Under the pieces are notes generated by a model. That model saw only the letters and a program-made list of their open reading frames with translations. It did not search any database and was not told the origin of the DNA. Positions 1-6,387 of a stretch of 12,885 nucleotides of DNA are shown here, in pieces (the stretch's first letter is position 1; each line of letters starts with the position of its first letter). Position numbers and translations under genes: made by a program. The DNA lies in the NCBI GenBank assembly GCA_964403785.1, contig CAYOHM010000055.1, positions 1-12,885 of the forward strand. Reading direction: 5' to 3'. This DNA is from MGBC120314 sp964403785 (GTDB taxonomy: Bacteria; Bacillota; Clostridia; Lachnospirales; Lachnospiraceae).

Positions 1-2
1 GT

Positions 3-80
3 ACCGGCGGCGAACAATTACCGCATAATCGCACCTATATGCCTGCGCCCGCCTTAGTTACGCAATCAGCTATGAGTTAA
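3..80 (+). CDS. C-terminal fragment of an unrecognised protein (truncated by window edge)
   Basis: A frame is open from the window edge to a TAA stop at 78-80, giving about 25 residues that end ...YMPAPALVTQSAMS. Of the other two plus frames, one stops at once (TAA near 26) and the other at 55-57, so this is the best candidate for the tail of an upstream gene. It ends only 24 nt before the next start codon, with no visible terminator between, which fits co-transcription with the DUF1858 gene. The fragment is too short to assign a family. Its reality as a gene is inferred only from the open frame and spacing. Confidence 0.35.
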   Translation, partial: TGGEQLPHNRTYMPAPALVTQSAMS

Positions 81-104
81 CAAATAAATAAAAGGAGATT
101 TGAA

Positions 105-311
105 ATGGAAATTACCAAGGAAACAACAATGGGCGAAATGCTTAATTATGATATGAATATTGCGTATGTGCTTATGGAGGCAGGTATGCACTGTGTAGGA
201 TGTCCTTCTTCAATCGGCGAGTCATTGGACGAGGCATGCCAGGTGCACGGACTTGATGCAGATGAGGTGCTTTCTAATATTAAGAAGTATCTCAGTGAAA
301 AAGAAAAATAA
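105..311 (+). CDS. DUF1858 / hybrid-cluster-associated redox disulfide domain protein
   Basis: This 68-residue protein consists of a single DUF1858-type domain. It shows the family hallmark: an N-terminal segment with 'M..ML', then 'EAGMHCVGCPSS' with a CxxC pair at C30 and C33, and a third cysteine at C45 in 'EACQVHG'. Proteins of this family are small, cytosolic and presumed redox-active through the cysteine pair. One subfamily is named for occurring with hybrid-cluster protein, but no hybrid-cluster gene is visible here. A strong Shine-Dalgarno AAAGGAG (91-97) sits 7 nt before the ATG and fixes the start. The gene lies 12 nt upstream of the Nudix gene and is probably co-transcribed with it. 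The family call is strong; the exact biochemical role is unknown. Confidence 0.88.
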   Translation: MEITKETTMGEMLNYDMNIAYVLMEAGMHCVGCPSSIGESLDEACQVHGLDADEVLSNIKKYLSEKEK

Positions 312-323
312 TCGGTAGATATT

Positions 324-887
324 ATGGAATTTAAGAAAATCACCAAAAAAGAAGAGGGAAGATTTATCACCAGGTATGATCTGACCTATGAAACAGTCGA
401 CAATAAAGAAAAGATTTACGAAATGATAAGCCGTAAGAAAGAAATGTCGGGAATTGAGGATATTCGAGGCGATCAGCCGGATGCTGTTGTTGTGATAGTT
501 ACGGATGAGACGGGCGAGAGAATTCTTATGGACAGAGAATACAGAATGGCTGTCGGGGACTGGGTATATAATTTTCCGGCGGGGCTTATTGACCCGGGCG
601 AGACTCCTCAGGAGGCAGCAAAGCGCGAGCTTTGGGAAGAAACCGGTCTTGAATTATACCGGATTGATGATTTAATCGGACCGAGTTATAGTGCGGTAGG
701 CTTCAGCAATGAGATTAATGTATGCATTGTAGGACGGGCAAGGGGAGAGTTTAGCAAGAGTACCTCTACCTTTGAAGAAATCGTTCCACGCTGGTATACC
801 AAAGAGGAAATGAGAGAGCTTCTTAAAACCAACAAATTCGCGGCGAGGAGTCAGGCGTATTGCTATTTATGGAGTAAGGAGAATTAA
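324..887 (+). CDS. Nudix hydrolase, ADP-ribose pyrophosphatase-like
   Basis: This 187-residue protein carries a perfect Nudix box, G-x5-E-x7-REUxEExGU, at G87-L109 ('GLIDPGET...RELWEETGL'), which binds the divalent metal and the diphosphate. Just before it, 'REYRMAVGDWVYNFPAG' (71-87) is typical of ADP-ribose/nucleoside-diphosphate-sugar pyrophosphatases rather than MutT-type enzymes. The likely reaction is hydrolysis of ADP-ribose or a related NDP-sugar to AMP or NMP plus a sugar phosphate in the cytosol. Length and layout fit the family (usually 170-210 residues). The ATG is 12 nt after the DUF1858 stop, with only a weak SD (GGTAG), so translation may depend on coupling to the upstream gene. 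Substrate specificity cannot be read from the sequence. Confidence 0.9.
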   Translation: MEFKKITKKEEGRFITRYDLTYETVDNKEKIYEMISRKKEMSGIEDIRGDQPDAVVVIVTDETGERILMDREYRMAVGDWVYNFPAGLIDPGETPQEAAKRELWEETGLELYRIDDLIGPSYSAVGFSNEINVCIVGRARGEFSKSTSTFEEIVPRWYTKEEMRELLKTNKFAARSQAYCYLWSKEN

Positions 888-919
888 TATACGGCAAATA
901 AACATAAAGGAATGATAAA

Positions 920-1786
920 ATGAAACTTACAGAAATATATAATAATAAAAAGCAGGTTTTGTCATTTGAAATTTTCCCACCTAAAAAGGACGAGGATTTT
1001 AAAAATATTGACGAGCTTTTGGGAATCCTTTGTGAGCTTAATCCTGATTATATAAGTGTAACCTTTGGTGCCGGCGGAAGCTCAAACAGGAACAGAACAA
1101 TTGAAATTGCCAAGAAAATAAAGAATGAGTATAAGGTTGAGCCGGTTGTCCATCTGACATGTCTTTGTTACGATAGGGCTGAGATTGATGAGTTTGCAAA
1201 GGTTCTGCGCTATGAAGGCATTGAGAACATTCTTGCACTTCGAGGAGACCACAATCCTAACATTACGGAAAAGGATGATTTCAAGCACGCCTCGGACCTT
1301 ATCACATATCTTAAAAAGAACCCGGAGAATGATTTCTGTATAGCAGGCGCATGCTATCCTGAGTCCCATCCGGATTCGCCGGATAGAATCACTGATATAC
1401 GTGATATCAAGACAAAGGTCGATGCAGGTGCCGAGGTGCTTTTGTCACAGCTTTTTTTCGAAAATAAAATGTTTTACAGATATGTTGAAAACTGCAGAAT
1501 GGCGGGCGTCGACGTCCCGATTACACCGGGAATTATGCCTGCGCTCAATGCAGCACAGATAAGAAGAATGGTGACAACGTGCGGTGCATCACTTCCGGAA
1601 AAATTCGAAAAAATAATTCATCGCTATGAGGATAATAAGGATGCACTATTTGACGCAGGGCTTGCATATGCAATCAGCCAGATAATTGATTTGCTTGCAA
1701 ATGGTGTGGATGGAATACATCTTTATACAATGAATAATCCGGTAGCAGCAAGAAAAATATGCGAGAGCATAAAGAATATTGTGTAG
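920..1786 (+). CDS. metF: 5,10-methylenetetrahydrofolate reductase
   Basis: This 288-residue flavoprotein should reduce 5,10-methylene-THF to 5-methyl-THF, supplying methyl groups for methionine synthesis. All the usual MetF blocks are present in order: 'FEIFPPK' (16-22; E17 matches the catalytic Glu), 'PDYISVTFGAGGS' (42-54), 'HLTCL' (78-82), 'ILALRGD' (104-110; D110 matches the flavin-interacting Asp), 'ACYPESHP' (144-151), 'LLSQLFF' (174-180), 'ITPGIMP' (201-207) and 'GIHLYTMN' (265-272). Length is normal for the bacterial single-domain enzyme. SD AAAGGA (906-911) supports the ATG. It is the last gene of its run and is followed within 4 nt by a terminator hairpin. No methionine synthase or MetV-type zinc-finger partner gene is adjacent. 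Confidence 0.96.
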   Translation: MKLTEIYNNKKQVLSFEIFPPKKDEDFKNIDELLGILCELNPDYISVTFGAGGSSNRNRTIEIAKKIKNEYKVEPVVHLTCLCYDRAEIDEFAKVLRYEGIENILALRGDHNPNITEKDDFKHASDLITYLKKNPENDFCIAGACYPESHPDSPDRITDIRDIKTKVDAGAEVLLSQLFFENKMFYRYVENCRMAGVDVPITPGIMPALNAAQIRRMVTTCGASLPEKFEKIIHRYEDNKDALFDAGLAYAISQIIDLLANGVDGIHLYTMNNPVAARKICESIKNIV

Positions 1787-1789
1787 ATT

Positions 1790-1815
1790 AAAGGGGCTGT
1801 CGCAACAGCCCCTTT
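1790..1815. terminator. Bidirectional rho-independent terminator between metF and glgB
   Basis: A perfect inverted repeat has arms AAGGGGCTGT (1791-1800) and ACAGCCCCTT (1805-1814) around a CGCA loop, extended by an A-T pair at 1790/1815. It begins 4 nt after the metF stop and lies 12 nt from the glgB stop on the other strand. T-rich sequence follows on both sides: TTTGTT reading rightwards, and TTTAAT reading leftwards. The convergent placement implies it serves both genes. The U-tract is short in both directions, so its efficiency is uncertain. Confidence 0.88.
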
Positions 1816-1826
1816 GTTATGTGAAA

Positions 1827-4139
1827 TTATTTTGTCTTTTTTGCGGTTCTTTTGACGGGTGCCTTCTTTGCTTTGGACGTTTCCTCGGTCTTGATATTTT
1901 TAAGAGCCGCCTCGTTGTCGATTAATTCCTCCTCTGCCAAAGGAATATATCTGAAAACAGTAATTCCAAGCGGCGGAACCTTAATTCTGATAGAATTTTC
2001 AAGACCATCACATTCGTCCTTTTTTGCCATTTTAAGTCTTGGATTTACGAAATCGCTGCCGCCGTAAATTGCACGGTCACTATTGAATATTTCTTTGTAC
2101 TTACCCGGGTAAGGGACACCAATCTTGTAGTTGGCGCGGCTGACAGGTGTAAAGTTGGCAACCACTATAAGCTCCTCGTTTTTATCGGAGATACGCCTGA
2201 ATACAACTATTGTTTCGTTTGCCGAAATGCAGTTAATCCACTTAAAGCCGTCCGTTGAGTAATCAAGGGTGTAAAGTGCAGGCTCACTCTGATACAGGGT
2301 ATTCAGATCCCTGACATAGCGCTGCATTTGTTTGTGGTTCTCATCCTCAAGAAGCTCCCACATAATCTCTTCGGATTCCGACCATTCCTTTGTTTGCCCG
2401 AAATCCTGTCCCATAAACAGCAGCTTCTTGCCGGGATGTGTAAACATAAATCCGTATGCTGCACGAAGATTGGCAAATTTTTCTTTTATTGTGTCGCCCG
2501 GCATTTTATACAGCATTGATGCCTTGCCATGAACAACCTCGTCATGCGAGAATACAAGAATAAAGTTCTCGCTGTAATTGTAAATCATTGAGAATGTAAG
2601 CTCTCCATAGGAGCCCTTTCTGAAAAGAGGGTCCTTTCTCATAAAATCAAGAAAATCATTCATCCAGCCCATATTCCATTTATAATCAAAGCCTAGAGAG
2701 TCATCTTCAACCACACCGGTAACCTTAGGCCATGCCGTTGATTCTTCTGCAATAAGAAGTGTGCTGAGATTACGCTTTTTGAAAATGGAGTTCATATGCT
2801 TTAAAAATTCCACAGCATCAAGGTTTTCCTTGCCGCCGTATATATTTGGAACCCATTCACCGTCCTTTCTGCCGTAGTCAAGGTAGAGCATTGAAGCTAC
2901 CGCATCGGAACGGATACCGTCAACGTGGTATTCCTCAGCCCAGAAAAGCGCACTTCCGATAAGAAAATTCTTAACTTCGGGTCTGGCGTAATTGTATACA
3001 AGCGTGCCCCAGTCAGGGTGCGAGTTCTGTCTTGGGTCATAATGCTCATACAGGCATGTACCGTCAAAGCCGCAAAGCCCGAAGGTATCTCTCGGAAAAT
3101 GTGCGGGAACCCAGTCCAAAATAACACCGATACCGGCATTGTGCAGCTCGTTGATGAAATATTTGAAATCCAGGGGTGTGCCATATCTGCTGGTCGGAGC
3201 ATAGTAGCCGGTCACCTGATAGCCCCATGACGCATCAAGAGGATGCTCAGTTATCGGCATAAGCTCAATATGCGTAAAATGCATTTGCTTGACATAATCT
3301 ATTACCATTGGCGCTAATTCACGGTAATTGTAAAATTCCCTGCCATCTTCAGGTTTTTTGAAGGAGCCGAGGTGAAGCTCATAAATGGAGGCAGGAGTTT
3401 TTGAAGTGTCGATTTTGTCGCGCTCCTTAAGCCATTTAGAATCAGTCCATTTGAATTTGGAAATGTCAAACACCACGGAGGCATTATCCGGTCGGAGTTG
3501 TCCTAAAAAGGCGTATGGGTCGCTCTTTAGGATTACGAGGCTGCTCTTGCATTTGATTTCGTATTTGTAAATGTCACCCTCATAAACGCCCGGGATGAAC
3601 AAGTCAAATACGCCGCTTTCGTAGTCCTTTCTCATAGGGTTTACACGCCCGTCCCAGTTGTTAAAATCGCCTACAACACTGACACGTACTGCATTTGGCG
3701 CCCAGACGGCAAAACGTGTGCCGAGGACACCGTCAATCTCGGTAACATGTGCACCGAGCATATCGTATATATGGTAATTGATTCCGTGATTAAATTCATT
3801 AAGTTCTGTCCGGTCAATTTCATAATCAAAAGCATACGGGTCCCGAATCTCCCTGCTCTGACCATTTGGATAGGTTATAAAAAGGGTGTAACGAACTTTC
3901 TTGCGGCCCGGAATTAAAACTGCAAAGTAGCCAGCCTCGTCAACCTGTGTCATAGAATAATTCTTTTCCTGACCGTCAATTTTGACTACAACGCATGAAG
4001 CACCGGGCATAAATGTCTGTATAAGCAGACCTGCCGACGTAATATGAGGGCCGAGATAATCATGAGGGTTGTCGCATTCTGAATAAACAATACCTTCGAT
4101 TTCGGGCCAATTCATAAGTTTGTAAAGTTTTTTGTCCAT
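1827..4139 (-). CDS. glgB: 1,4-alpha-glucan branching enzyme (GH13)
   Basis: This 770-residue cytosolic glycogen branching enzyme cuts alpha-1,4 chains and re-attaches them by alpha-1,6 bonds. Domains run as an N1 beta-sandwich (about 1-115, 'HDYLGPH' at 26-32), a CBM48 N2 domain (about 125-230, 'FAVWAPNA...VVGDFNNWDG'), a GH13 barrel (about 250-620) and a C-terminal beta domain (to about 735). The catalytic triad is visible as D412 ('SDAVASML'), E465 ('IAEES') and D533 ('SHDEVVHGK'); its spacings of 53 and 68 residues match E. coli GlgB. The start chosen is the Met at 4139, preceded by SD GGAGGTG; an in-frame Met 16 codons upstream lacks a site. Oddities: S411 replaces the usual Val before the nucleophile, and the last ~15 residues form a Lys/Ala-rich basic tail. 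No other glg gene is adjacent. Confidence 0.96.
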   Translation of the reverse strand: MDKKLYKLMNWPEIEGIVYSECDNPHDYLGPHITSAGLLIQTFMPGASCVVVKIDGQEKNYSMTQVDEAGYFAVLIPGRKKVRYTLFITYPNGQSREIRDPYAFDYEIDRTELNEFNHGINYHIYDMLGAHVTEIDGVLGTRFAVWAPNAVRVSVVGDFNNWDGRVNPMRKDYESGVFDLFIPGVYEGDIYKYEIKCKSSLVILKSDPYAFLGQLRPDNASVVFDISKFKWTDSKWLKERDKIDTSKTPASIYELHLGSFKKPEDGREFYNYRELAPMVIDYVKQMHFTHIELMPITEHPLDASWGYQVTGYYAPTSRYGTPLDFKYFINELHNAGIGVILDWVPAHFPRDTFGLCGFDGTCLYEHYDPRQNSHPDWGTLVYNYARPEVKNFLIGSALFWAEEYHVDGIRSDAVASMLYLDYGRKDGEWVPNIYGGKENLDAVEFLKHMNSIFKKRNLSTLLIAEESTAWPKVTGVVEDDSLGFDYKWNMGWMNDFLDFMRKDPLFRKGSYGELTFSMIYNYSENFILVFSHDEVVHGKASMLYKMPGDTIKEKFANLRAAYGFMFTHPGKKLLFMGQDFGQTKEWSESEEIMWELLEDENHKQMQRYVRDLNTLYQSEPALYTLDYSTDGFKWINCISANETIVVFRRISDKNEELIVVANFTPVSRANYKIGVPYPGKYKEIFNSDRAIYGGSDFVNPRLKMAKKDECDGLENSIRIKVPPLGITVFRYIPLAEEELIDNEAALKNIKTEETSKAKKAPVKRTAKKTK

Positions 4140-4143
4140 AGAA

Positions 4144-4150
4144 CACCTCC
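4144..4150 (-). promoter_or_regulatory. Shine-Dalgarno site that fixes the glgB start
   Basis: On the minus strand this reads GGAGGTG. Its GGAGG core lies 6 nt before the ATG at 4139-4137. It makes the internal methionine (MDKKLYKL) the initiator rather than the in-frame Met at 4187. The 16 residues upstream of it are Tyr/Asp-rich and do not look like part of the N1 domain. Confidence 0.85.
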
Positions 4151-4177
4151 ACAATGTTTCACTATCATCATAATAAT

Positions 4178-4186
4178 ATAATAGCA
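4178..4186 (-). promoter_or_regulatory. Possible extended -10 promoter for glgB
   Basis: The minus strand reads TGcTATTAT, an extended -10 element (TGnTATAAT type) with one mismatch in the hexamer. It lies about 40 nt upstream of the glgB start. The hexamer 17 bp further upstream (TAGATT) is a weak match to a -35. The region is AT-rich, so a chance match is possible. Confidence 0.4.
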
Positions 4187-4227
4187 TTTAAAGGAAGAAT
4201 AATCTACTGGAAAATGCATTTACGCTA

Positions 4228-4236
4228 TGTTATACT
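4228..4236 (+). promoter_or_regulatory. Possible extended -10 promoter for the esterase-hisS-helD run
   Basis: TGTTATACT matches an extended -10 (TGnTATAAT with one mismatch). It predicts a transcript start near 4243 and a leader of about 28 nt before the esterase ATG at 4271. The -35 region (TGGAAA at 4208-4213, 17-bp spacer) is a partial match. It sits only about 45 bp from the opposing glgB -10 candidate, so the two promoters are back to back. Confidence 0.45.
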
Positions 4237-4270
4237 TAACCGGTAAGTCTATATTGTATGGAGTGATTTT

Positions 4271-5107
4271 ATGAGATATGAGGTATTTGAGCTTGATATA
4301 GATTATAAGAAAGCAGGGCTTGTTCATGAGGGTGCAAATGCAAGTGTAACAACCTATCTTCCCGACGTTTATCCGGATTGCCAGAGACTGACAAAAAGAC
4401 CTCTTGTTATTGTATGTCCGGGTGGAGGCTACGGACATCATTCCCCGAGGGAGGGGGAGGCTGTGGCATTAAAGCTTAACAGCCTTGGTTTTGCCGTGAT
4501 TGTACTAAGATACAGCCTTGCACCAAGTGAATATCCATGTGCGCTTTATGAGCTTGCTTATACGGTTAAAATGGCGCGGGAGAACGCGGACGAATGGAAT
4601 ATATATGCGGATAAGATAATAGCTGCAGGCTTCTCGGCGGGAGGGCATTTGGCAGCAGCTCTCGGAACTATGTGGAATTCACAGATGTTAAGAGATTTGG
4701 GCTTTAACGGTCAGGATATAAGACCGGACGGGATGCTTTTGTCATATCCGGTTATTACATCGGGTGAATTTGCACACAGAAAATCATTTATAAATCTTTT
4801 GGGAAAACAGTATGAGCAGCGAATCAACGAGGTATCACTGGAAAATCAGGTGACGTGTGATACGGTTCCGGCATTTATATGGCATACCTTTTCTGACGGC
4901 TCCGTTCCTGTTGAAAATTCACTGCTTTTTGCAAAGGCATTAAGAGAGCATGGCGTAAAGCTCGAATTACATATTTTCCCCAACGGAAATCACGGACTTG
5001 GGCTGGCAACGGAACAGACGGATACTAAGGATGGCAGCAAGCTGCAGCCGGAATGTGCCGTCTGGCCGGAATTATTCACCAAATGGTACGAAGGATGTAT
5101 AAGGTAA
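4271..5107 (+). CDS. Alpha/beta-hydrolase esterase (acetyl-xylan-esterase / BD-FAE-like)
   Basis: This 278-residue protein has a serine-hydrolase fold and no signal peptide, so it should act in the cytosol. The oxyanion-hole segment is 'CPGGGYG' (49-55), the nucleophile elbow is 'GFSAGG' with S122, the acid is D209 in 'SDGSVPVEN', and the base is H241 in 'GNHGLG'. The 'GGGY' block plus 'D..VPVENSLLFA' places it with the dienelactone-hydrolase/AXE-like esterases that Clostridia use to deacetylate short oligosaccharides taken up from plant polysaccharide. Its true substrate cannot be told from the sequence. SD GGAG (4260-4263) lies 7 nt before the ATG. It opens the run that continues with hisS 28 nt downstream, and it is divergent from glgB. 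Confidence 0.85.
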   Translation: MRYEVFELDIDYKKAGLVHEGANASVTTYLPDVYPDCQRLTKRPLVIVCPGGGYGHHSPREGEAVALKLNSLGFAVIVLRYSLAPSEYPCALYELAYTVKMARENADEWNIYADKIIAAGFSAGGHLAAALGTMWNSQMLRDLGFNGQDIRPDGMLLSYPVITSGEFAHRKSFINLLGKQYEQRINEVSLENQVTCDTVPAFIWHTFSDGSVPVENSLLFAKALREHGVKLELHIFPNGNHGLGLATEQTDTKDGSKLQPECAVWPELFTKWYEGCIR

Positions 5108-5135
5108 TTGCAAATATTTATAGAGGAGAATTATT

Positions 5136-6374
5136 ATGAAGCTTAATACAGTCAAAGGAACAAATGATTATTTGCCATCGCAGGTGGCCCTGCGAGATTA
5201 TTTACAGTCGGTTATTTTAAATACATACCGGAGCCACGGCTTTGAGAGAATAATGACCCCGATTCTGGAGGATATTGAAAATCTTGATAAGAGTGAGGGC
5301 GGTGAGAACCTCAACCTTATCTTTAAGGTATTAAAGCGCGGGGATAAGCTCAAGGAGGCAGTTGAAAATCAGCATTTTGCGGAAAACGAGCTCGCGGATA
5401 TGGGGCTTAGGTATGACCTTACACTGCCGCTTAGCCGTTATTATGCCAATAACAGGGCAAAGCTTAACAGTCCTGCAAAATTCATTCAGATGGACAGGGT
5501 TTACCGTGCGGAAAGACCTCAGAAGGGAAGACTGCGTGAATTTATACAGTGTGATATTGACATAATCGGTTCATCCTCAAGAAGCTGTGAAATAGAGCTT
5601 ATTGACACGACAGCCAAGGCACTTATTGCAATCGGAATCAGCAATTTTACAGTGAAGATAAATGACAGAAGGATTCTTAAGAATGTTCTTCTTACAGCCG
5701 GTTTTAAGCCTGAACAGCTTGACAGCGTATGTATAACTATTGACAAGCTTGACAAGACAGGAATTGACGGAGTTCGCACAGAACTGCTTGAAAAGGGCTT
5801 TGACAGTGCCTGTGTTGATAATATGACAAAAATATTTGGCAGCCTTCCTCTTAGCATGGAGGAGGTAAGAGGTTACTGCACTGACGAAGAGGCTCTTGAA
5901 AGCCTTGAAGCCATAATGAGTGCAGTCAATTCAATTAATGACGGTAAATATACGATTCAGTTTGATCTTTCACTTGTACGCGGACAGGGCTACTATACAG
6001 GAACAATATTTGAAATTCAAAGTCTTGACTTTAAGGGTTCAATAGCAGGCGGCGGAAGGTATGATAACCTTATAGGCAAATTCCTCAATGAGGATATCCC
6101 TGCAGTTGGATTTTCAATCGGCTTTGAGCGTATCTTTGCCATTCTGTCTGAAAGCGGATATAAGATTCCTGAAAAGAAAAAGCTTGCTCTGCTTTTTGAC
6201 GAGGGACAAACCGCTGAGGCGATAAGAAAGGCAGACGAGCTTAGAGGAGAGTATGATGTCGCTTTGTACTTAAGACCTAAGAAGATGGGTAAGTTCCTTA
6301 ACAGGCTTGAAGAAATGGGGCTTTCGGGCTTTTATAATATGGGCAGTGAAAGTGATGAAGTTAAATTATTTTAA
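5136..6374 (+). CDS. hisS: Histidine--tRNA ligase (class II; HisZ-like paralogue is the alternative)
   Basis: This 412-residue class II synthetase-fold protein would charge tRNA-His with histidine. Motifs seen are the N-terminal 'VKGTNDYLP' (6-14), 'RYDLTLPLSRYYANNR' (92-107), motif 2 'VYRAERPQKGRLREF' (122-136) followed by 'CDIDIIG', the histidine-binding 'LVRGQGYYTGT' (280-290, with the Arg kept), 'AGGGRYDNL' (304-312) and motif 3 'GFSIGFERI' (325-333). The C-terminal anticodon-binding region (about 346-412) is shorter than in E. coli HisRS. In 'RGQGYY', Gly stands where many HisRS have Asp ('RGLDYY'). HisZ, the regulatory subunit of the short HisG, shares this fold, but no hisG is adjacent and the catalytic motifs look intact, so HisS is favoured. 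SD GAGGAG (5123-5128) supports the start. Confidence 0.78.
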   Translation: MKLNTVKGTNDYLPSQVALRDYLQSVILNTYRSHGFERIMTPILEDIENLDKSEGGENLNLIFKVLKRGDKLKEAVENQHFAENELADMGLRYDLTLPLSRYYANNRAKLNSPAKFIQMDRVYRAERPQKGRLREFIQCDIDIIGSSSRSCEIELIDTTAKALIAIGISNFTVKINDRRILKNVLLTAGFKPEQLDSVCITIDKLDKTGIDGVRTELLEKGFDSACVDNMTKIFGSLPLSMEEVRGYCTDEEALESLEAIMSAVNSINDGKYTIQFDLSLVRGQGYYTGTIFEIQSLDFKGSIAGGGRYDNLIGKFLNEDIPAVGFSIGFERIFAILSESGYKIPEKKKLALLFDEGQTAEAIRKADELRGEYDVALYLRPKKMGKFLNRLEEMGLSGFYNMGSESDEVKLF

Positions 6375-6387
6375 GGGGTAATTTGTC

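Noticed and set aside
2897..3230. Two overlapping frames of about 101 codons on opposite strands within glgB
   Set aside because: Both fall in the catalytic barrel of glgB, where the GH13 motifs are intact, and neither has a ribosome site or a recognisable product.
4140..4187. GlgB starting 16 codons further upstream at 4187
   Set aside because: The strong GGAGGTG lies inside that extension and is correctly spaced for the Met at 4139, and the extra residues do not resemble GlgB.
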